Below, in pieces: positions 60,852-64,000 of a stretch of 64,000 nt of DNA; position 1 is the stretch's first letter, and each line of letters opens with the position of its first letter. The DNA is from Paraburkholderia sacchari (lineage in GTDB: Bacteria; Pseudomonadota; Gammaproteobacteria; Burkholderiales; Burkholderiaceae). The stretch is from positions 620,001-684,000 of the forward strand of contig NZ_JTDB02000003.1 in NCBI RefSeq assembly GCF_000785435.2, given 5' to 3'. The notes under the pieces were generated by a model. It saw only the letters and a program-made list of their open reading frames with translations. It did no database searches and was not told the origin of the DNA. Position numbers and translations under genes: made by a program.

Positions 60852-61106
60852 TTACTTGGTCAGAATCAGCTTGCCGAGCCGCGTCGCGCGCAACTGGTAA
60901 GTCTCGCCGTTGTGCACGATGCTCACGTGGCTGCGGCCTTGCAGCAGCGCGGCGCTGGCGAGCGTGCGATCGGCGCCCGCCTGCGGGGCGGCCGTGGCCG
61001 CCGTGTGGGGCTTTACGCCGGCCGGGCTGGCGCTCCTGTGCGCGCCGGTGAGGGCGGAGCCAGTGCGGCGCACGCTGAGTGTCGACGAGCGGTTGAATTC
61101 GGTCAT
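60852..61106 (-). CDS. hemP: HemP-like haemin uptake protein
   Basis: 84 residues from the ATG at 61106 (MTEFNRSSTLSVRRTG). The C-terminus SHVSIVHNGETYQLRATRLGKLILTK is the HemP family signature; the first 50 residues are low-complexity. HemP proteins are linked to haem acquisition and in Burkholderia to its regulation. The ATG at 61145 is rejected because the promoter (TTGCAA, N18, TATTAT) would start transcription near 61137, downstream of it. A Fur box lies inside that promoter. No haem receptor genes are adjacent. Confidence 0.85.
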   Translation of the reverse strand: MTEFNRSSTLSVRRTGSALTGAHRSASPAGVKPHTAATAAPQAGADRTLASAALLQGRSHVSIVHNGETYQLRATRLGKLILTK

Positions 61107-61143
61107 GAGCGTGACGGGGTTGGATCTCGATTCGATGGAAATC

Positions 61144-61173
61144 ATAATAAATGATAATCGTTCCCATTTGCAA
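61144..61173 (-). promoter_or_regulatory. hemP promoter with internal Fur box
   Basis: On the minus strand TTGCAA (61173-61168), N18, TATTAT (61149-61144). Between them lies a Fur-type site, read on the plus strand as AATGATAATCGTTCCCATT (61150-61168). Placement between -35 and -10 predicts tight iron repression. Confidence 0.8.
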
Positions 61174-61225
61174 TATCGCGAAATTCATCGAAATCCCGCG
61201 GCGATAGCGTGACGCCCAAAAGACG

Positions 61226-61248
61226 ACGCCCGGCCTCGAGCCGGGCGC
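61226..61248 (-). terminator. Terminator of the DUF1857 gene
   Basis: GCGCCCGGC pairs with GCCGGGCGT around TCGAG; on the minus strand CGTCTTTT follows. Confidence 0.65.
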
Positions 61249-61293
61249 TTGAAGAGTCCGCTGCCGGTCAGTACAACTGCCTGGCGCAGCCGC

Positions 61294-61779
61294 TCAGTGC
61301 AGCGGCGCTTCCGGCTCGCCCAGCCCCTGCACGTACTGACGTATGAGCCGCACGGTGTCGATATCTGACTCGCGATACGCCGATTTCACGATCTCCGAGG
61401 TCTGGCGGTCGTCCTCCGTATCGGCGGTCGGCAACGTCGTGCGGTACTCGAAGCGCAGGAATAGCTGCAACTCGTCGGGCTGCTCGATCGTCATCGTGAG
61501 CGAGCCGCCCACGTAGTCGGCGGTCGGGAGGATGTCGTAGCGCACGTTGTCGTTCGGCGTGAGCGTGACGCGGTCGCGCACCGTGGCCTGGCCGTAATGC
61601 AGCTCGCGTTCGAGCGTGTTGCCTTCGCGCGAAAGGATCGTGCAGTCGTCGAGACCGATCACGAAAAGCTGCGGTTGCTCGGCGCGCAGCACGAGGCCTT
61701 CCCAAAGCTGCTCGCGCGTCATGGGCAGGACGAGCGGGTTGAGCGGGTCGTTGATCTGGATGAGGTGTTCGAAATTCAA
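61294..61779 (-). CDS. DUF1857 (SRPBCC-fold) protein
   Basis: 161 residues from a TTG at 61779, supported by GAAGG seven bases upstream; the expected N-terminus (M/L)NFEHLIQINDPLNPLVLPMTREQLWEGLVLRAEQP begins here, and there is no ATG nearby. Later conserved stretches are LHYGQATVRDRVTLTPNDNVRYDI and SEIVKSAYRESDIDTVRLIRQYVQ. DUF1857 proteins have a ligand-binding START-like fold and unknown role. It follows the OsmC gene on the minus strand by 38 bases. Confidence 0.85.
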   Translation of the reverse strand: MNFEHLIQINDPLNPLVLPMTREQLWEGLVLRAEQPQLFVIGLDDCTILSREGNTLERELHYGQATVRDRVTLTPNDNVRYDILPTADYVGGSLTMTIEQPDELQLFLRFEYRTTLPTADTEDDRQTSEIVKSAYRESDIDTVRLIRQYVQGLGEPEAPLH

Positions 61780-61817
61780 GGCGCGGCCTTCTTGTGGCTG
61801 GTTCCGTCCGTCGCCGC

Positions 61818-62216
61818 TCATGCGGCGACAAGCCCAGAGCGGATCGTGATCGTATTCGTCAGGACCTTGTGGACCGGGCAGGCGTTGGCGATCTGCAGCA
61901 GGCGCTCGCGCTGCTCGTTCGAGAGTGCGCCGTCGAGTGCGATCTGGCGATCGATCGTGGTGCCTTCGCTGCCGGTTTGCATCGACAGCTTCACGCGCAC
62001 GCCTTCGAGCGGCCACTCTTTGCGCTGCGCATACATCTTCAGCGTGATCGACGTGCAGGCGCCAAGGCTCGACAGCAGCAGCGCAAAGGGCGCAGGGCCA
62101 CGGTCGCCGCCGCCGGCCGATGCCGGTTCGTCGGCGAACCACGTGTGGGTGCCATCGTCGAACTGAACCTGGTAGTTGGTCGAGCCAATCTGTGCGGTGA
62201 CTGCGGTTTCGGCCAT
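61818..62216 (-). CDS. OsmC-family protein
   Basis: OsmC/Ohr-fold protein of 132 residues, probably a thiol peroxidase. The ATG at 62216 has GAGGAG upstream and starts MAETAVTAQIGSTNYQVQF. Of the two family cysteines, the first is in LLLSSLGACTSITLKMYAQRK and the second in LLQIANACPVHKVL, in the YhfA-like spacing. GGGDRGPAP precedes the first. It is co-directional with the DUF1857 gene; the two are probably one operon. Confidence 0.92.
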   Translation of the reverse strand: MAETAVTAQIGSTNYQVQFDDGTHTWFADEPASAGGGDRGPAPFALLLSSLGACTSITLKMYAQRKEWPLEGVRVKLSMQTGSEGTTIDRQIALDGALSNEQRERLLQIANACPVHKVLTNTITIRSGLVAA

Positions 62217-62403
62217 GCGCTCCTCGCGGACGGAACGGTTGAAAGGGAACACGCCGCAGCCGGTTGGGCCAGCCCGTTGGGCCGGCCCGTGGGGCGCGCG
62301 GCATGGAAAACCTTATTGTGACGGAAAGCGGATCAGGCTGCGGAGGTGTCGACAATGCACGCACGCCGCGCGATTTCGAAACGCCCGGTCCAGCCCGGCG
62401 CAC

Positions 62404-63285
62404 TCAGCGAGCGATGCTCCCCATGCGCCCCGCCTGATAGTCGAGCACCGCCTCGCGGATCTCCTGCTCGGTGTTCATCACGAACGGGCCGTAGCGCACG
62501 ACTGGCTCGTTGAGCGGCAGGCCGCCGATCAGCAGCACTTCGACGGGCTCGGCCGCCTCGGCAGACGTGGCAATCGCGACGGTGTCGCCGTCGCCCGCGA
62601 AGGCCACCATGTGCTGCGCGCCGATCTCTTCGCCATTCGCCCCGTATTGCGCCGTGCCGGAAAGACCGTAGGCGAACACGTTCCAGCCCGCGGGCACCGG
62701 CTGCTCCACGCGCGCGCCGGGCGCAAGCGTGAAGTGCAGGTACAGGATCGGCGTGCGCGTTTCGATGGCCGCTCTCGCGCCCAGCGATTCGCCCGCGATG
62801 ACCTTGACCGTGGCGAGGCCGTCCGCCGAGCGTCCCTGCGGAATCCGCGCATGCGGCATCTCCTGGTAGCGCGGCGCGATCATCTTGTCGCTGGCGGGCA
62901 GGTTCACCCACAACTGCAGCCCGTGCATGCGGCCGCCCGTGTGGACGAATTCGGGGTCGGGCATTTCGCTGTGAACCACGCCCGCGCCCGCCGTCATCCA
63001 TTGCACGTCGCCGGGTCCGAGCGTGCCTGAATGGCCGGCCGAGTCCTTGTGGCCGGAGCGTCCCTCGAGCATATAAGTGACCGTCTCGAAGCCCCGGTGC
63101 GGATGATCGGGCGCGCCCTTGGCCGCGCCGGGCGCGTAATCGACCGGCCCCATCTCGTCGAGCAGCAGGAACGGATCGAAATCCATCAGCTGGCGGGTGG
63201 GGAAGGGTCGATTGACGATGAAGCCACCGCCCTCGGTGGTGCGAACCGCGGGAAAGACGTGGGCGATCGAGCGGACGGCCGACAT
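62404..63285 (-). CDS. Pirin family protein
   Basis: Bicupin protein of 293 residues; bacterial pirins may act as quercetinases or metal-dependent regulators. The ATG at 63285 (MSAVRSIAHVFPAVRTTEGG) has GAGGTGAT upstream. The N-terminal cupin shows the metal ligands in APDHPHRGFETVTYMLEG (His-x-His) and GAGVVHSEMPDPEF (His-x-Glu). The C-terminal pirin-C domain has NVFAYGLSGTAQYG and LLIGGLPLNEPVVRYGPFVMNTEQEI. It is divergent from a LysR gene, a common pairing. Confidence 0.94.
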   Translation of the reverse strand: MSAVRSIAHVFPAVRTTEGGGFIVNRPFPTRQLMDFDPFLLLDEMGPVDYAPGAAKGAPDHPHRGFETVTYMLEGRSGHKDSAGHSGTLGPGDVQWMTAGAGVVHSEMPDPEFVHTGGRMHGLQLWVNLPASDKMIAPRYQEMPHARIPQGRSADGLATVKVIAGESLGARAAIETRTPILYLHFTLAPGARVEQPVPAGWNVFAYGLSGTAQYGANGEEIGAQHMVAFAGDGDTVAIATSAEAAEPVEVLLIGGLPLNEPVVRYGPFVMNTEQEIREAVLDYQAGRMGSIAR

Positions 63286-63407
63286 GGATATCACCTCGAA
63301 AAAGTGGGAATTACGCGATATGCGAAACAAACCGCTATTATAGGTACCCGATTTGGCGTGTTTGACGGCCTGATCGCAATGGATTGTCCCATCGCTGGAA
63401 CGACGAC
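63286..63407. promoter_or_regulatory. Divergent promoter region of pirin and the LysR gene
   Basis: 122 bases that must hold both promoters and the LysR binding site. GCTATTATAGG (about 63334-63344) supplies a TATTAT/TATAGG -10-like element. A clear T-N11-A pair was not pinned down. Confidence 0.45.
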
Positions 63408-64000
63408 ATGCAAATCGATTCGCACAACCTGAACGACCTGATGTACTTCTCGCAGGTGGTGGAGCACGGCGGATTCTCGGCCGCAGAACGCGTGCTTGGC
63501 ATATCGAAGTCGCGTCTCTCGCGGCGGGTGAGCGAGCTGGAGGCGTCGCTCGGCGTGCGTCTGTTGCAGCGTTCCACACGCAAGCTCGCGCTTACCGAGG
63601 CAGGCGAGCTGTTCTACCAGCATTGCCGCGCGATGCTCTCGGAGGCGCAGGCCGCGGTGAACGTCGTTCAGTCATTGCGCTCGTCGCCGCGCGGCACGGT
63701 GCGCGTAAGCGTGCCGGTCACGCTGTCGCAAACCATCTTTTCGCAGATCATCCCCGAATTCATGCATCGCTACCCCGAAGTGCGGGTGGTGATGCGCGTG
63801 ACGAACCGCGTGATCGACCTGTTCGAAGACTCGGTCGATATCGCCTTGCGCGTGCGCTCGGAGCCGCCGGAGAACGCCAATATCGTGGTGCGGCCGCTCT
63901 GGCGCACCGAGCAGATGCTGGTGGGCTCGCCCAGTTTGCTCGCGCAGAACGCGCCGCCGCTCGCGCCCGAGGATCTCACACGTTTCGAAACGCTCGATAC
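63408..64000 (+). CDS. LysR-family transcriptional regulator, 3'-truncated by the window edge
   Basis: The frame opens at the ATG at 63408 (MQIDSHNLNDLMYFSQVVEHGG) and runs to the window end without a stop, so 197 residues of an expected 300 or so are visible. The N-terminal winged helix is FSAAERVLGISKSRLSRRVSELEASLGVRLLQRSTRKLALTEAG. The effector-binding domain starts RGTVRVSVPVTLSQTIFSQIIPEF. It is divergent from the pirin gene, its probable target. Confidence 0.93.
   Translation, partial: MQIDSHNLNDLMYFSQVVEHGGFSAAERVLGISKSRLSRRVSELEASLGVRLLQRSTRKLALTEAGELFYQHCRAMLSEAQAAVNVVQSLRSSPRGTVRVSVPVTLSQTIFSQIIPEFMHRYPEVRVVMRVTNRVIDLFEDSVDIALRVRSEPPENANIVVRPLWRTEQMLVGSPSLLAQNAPPLAPEDLTRFETLD

Overview
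The window is a 64 kb piece of a high-GC (mid-60s % by eye) beta-proteobacterial chromosome. Gene content and order point to Burkholderiaceae, most likely Burkholderia or Paraburkholderia: an imuA-imuB-dnaE2 cassette, an ftrABCD-type iron operon, a DUF3563 mini-gene, an olsB-like ornithine-lipid acyltransferase next to ppx and sixA, and a 3-hydroxybutyrate dehydrogenase/patatin pair. No insertion sequence, prophage, CRISPR array or rRNA was seen. The species is inferred from protein resemblance and synteny only.

Layout. 1-6 kb: trehalose synthesis (otsB, cut by the left edge, and otsA), a convergent exporter-type ABC transporter, and a GT4 glycosyltransferase. 6-13 kb: two small membrane proteins, tRNA-Val(CAC), the block dnaQ-rnhA-methyltransferase divergent from gloB (also found in E. 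coli), then mltD. 13-25 kb: housekeeping genes carA-carB-greA-(DUF4149), yhbY divergent from rlmE-ftsH-folP-glmM.

25.6-38.2 kb is a phosphate block. pstSCAB-phoU-phoB-phoR is preceded by tandem Pho boxes. It is followed by ppk and ppx (polyphosphate), an olsB-like acyltransferase (phosphorus-free ornithine lipids) and sixA. Pho-box-like arrays of 7-mers with an 11-bp period also precede olsB and ppk, so phosphate uptake, storage and membrane-lipid replacement appear to share PhoB control.

38.3-39.6 kb: tRNA-Pro(TGG), then an orphan NarL/LuxR-type response regulator in visibly AT-richer DNA. 39.5-45.6 kb: a LexA box heads the mutasome cassette imuA-imuB-dnaE2. 45.6-54.3 kb: mixed genes, namely an rfbD-like reductase, a copper chaperone divergent from a CueR-type regulator around one symmetric operator, DUF3563, rlmJ, an aldo-keto reductase, 3-hydroxybutyrate dehydrogenase with a patatin phospholipase, an aromatic aminotransferase, and uvrB.

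56.5-61.2 kb is iron-related: a Fur-box-headed ftrABCD-like operon, a GlcG/HbpS protein, and a hemP-like gene with a Fur box between its -35 and -10. 61.2-64 kb: DUF1857, OsmC, pirin, and a divergent LysR regulator cut by the right edge. I did not find a clearly new multi-gene system. The best leads are the Pho boxes at olsB and ppk, the competing hairpins before pstS, the AT-rich island with its orphan regulator, and the long insert in DnaE2.
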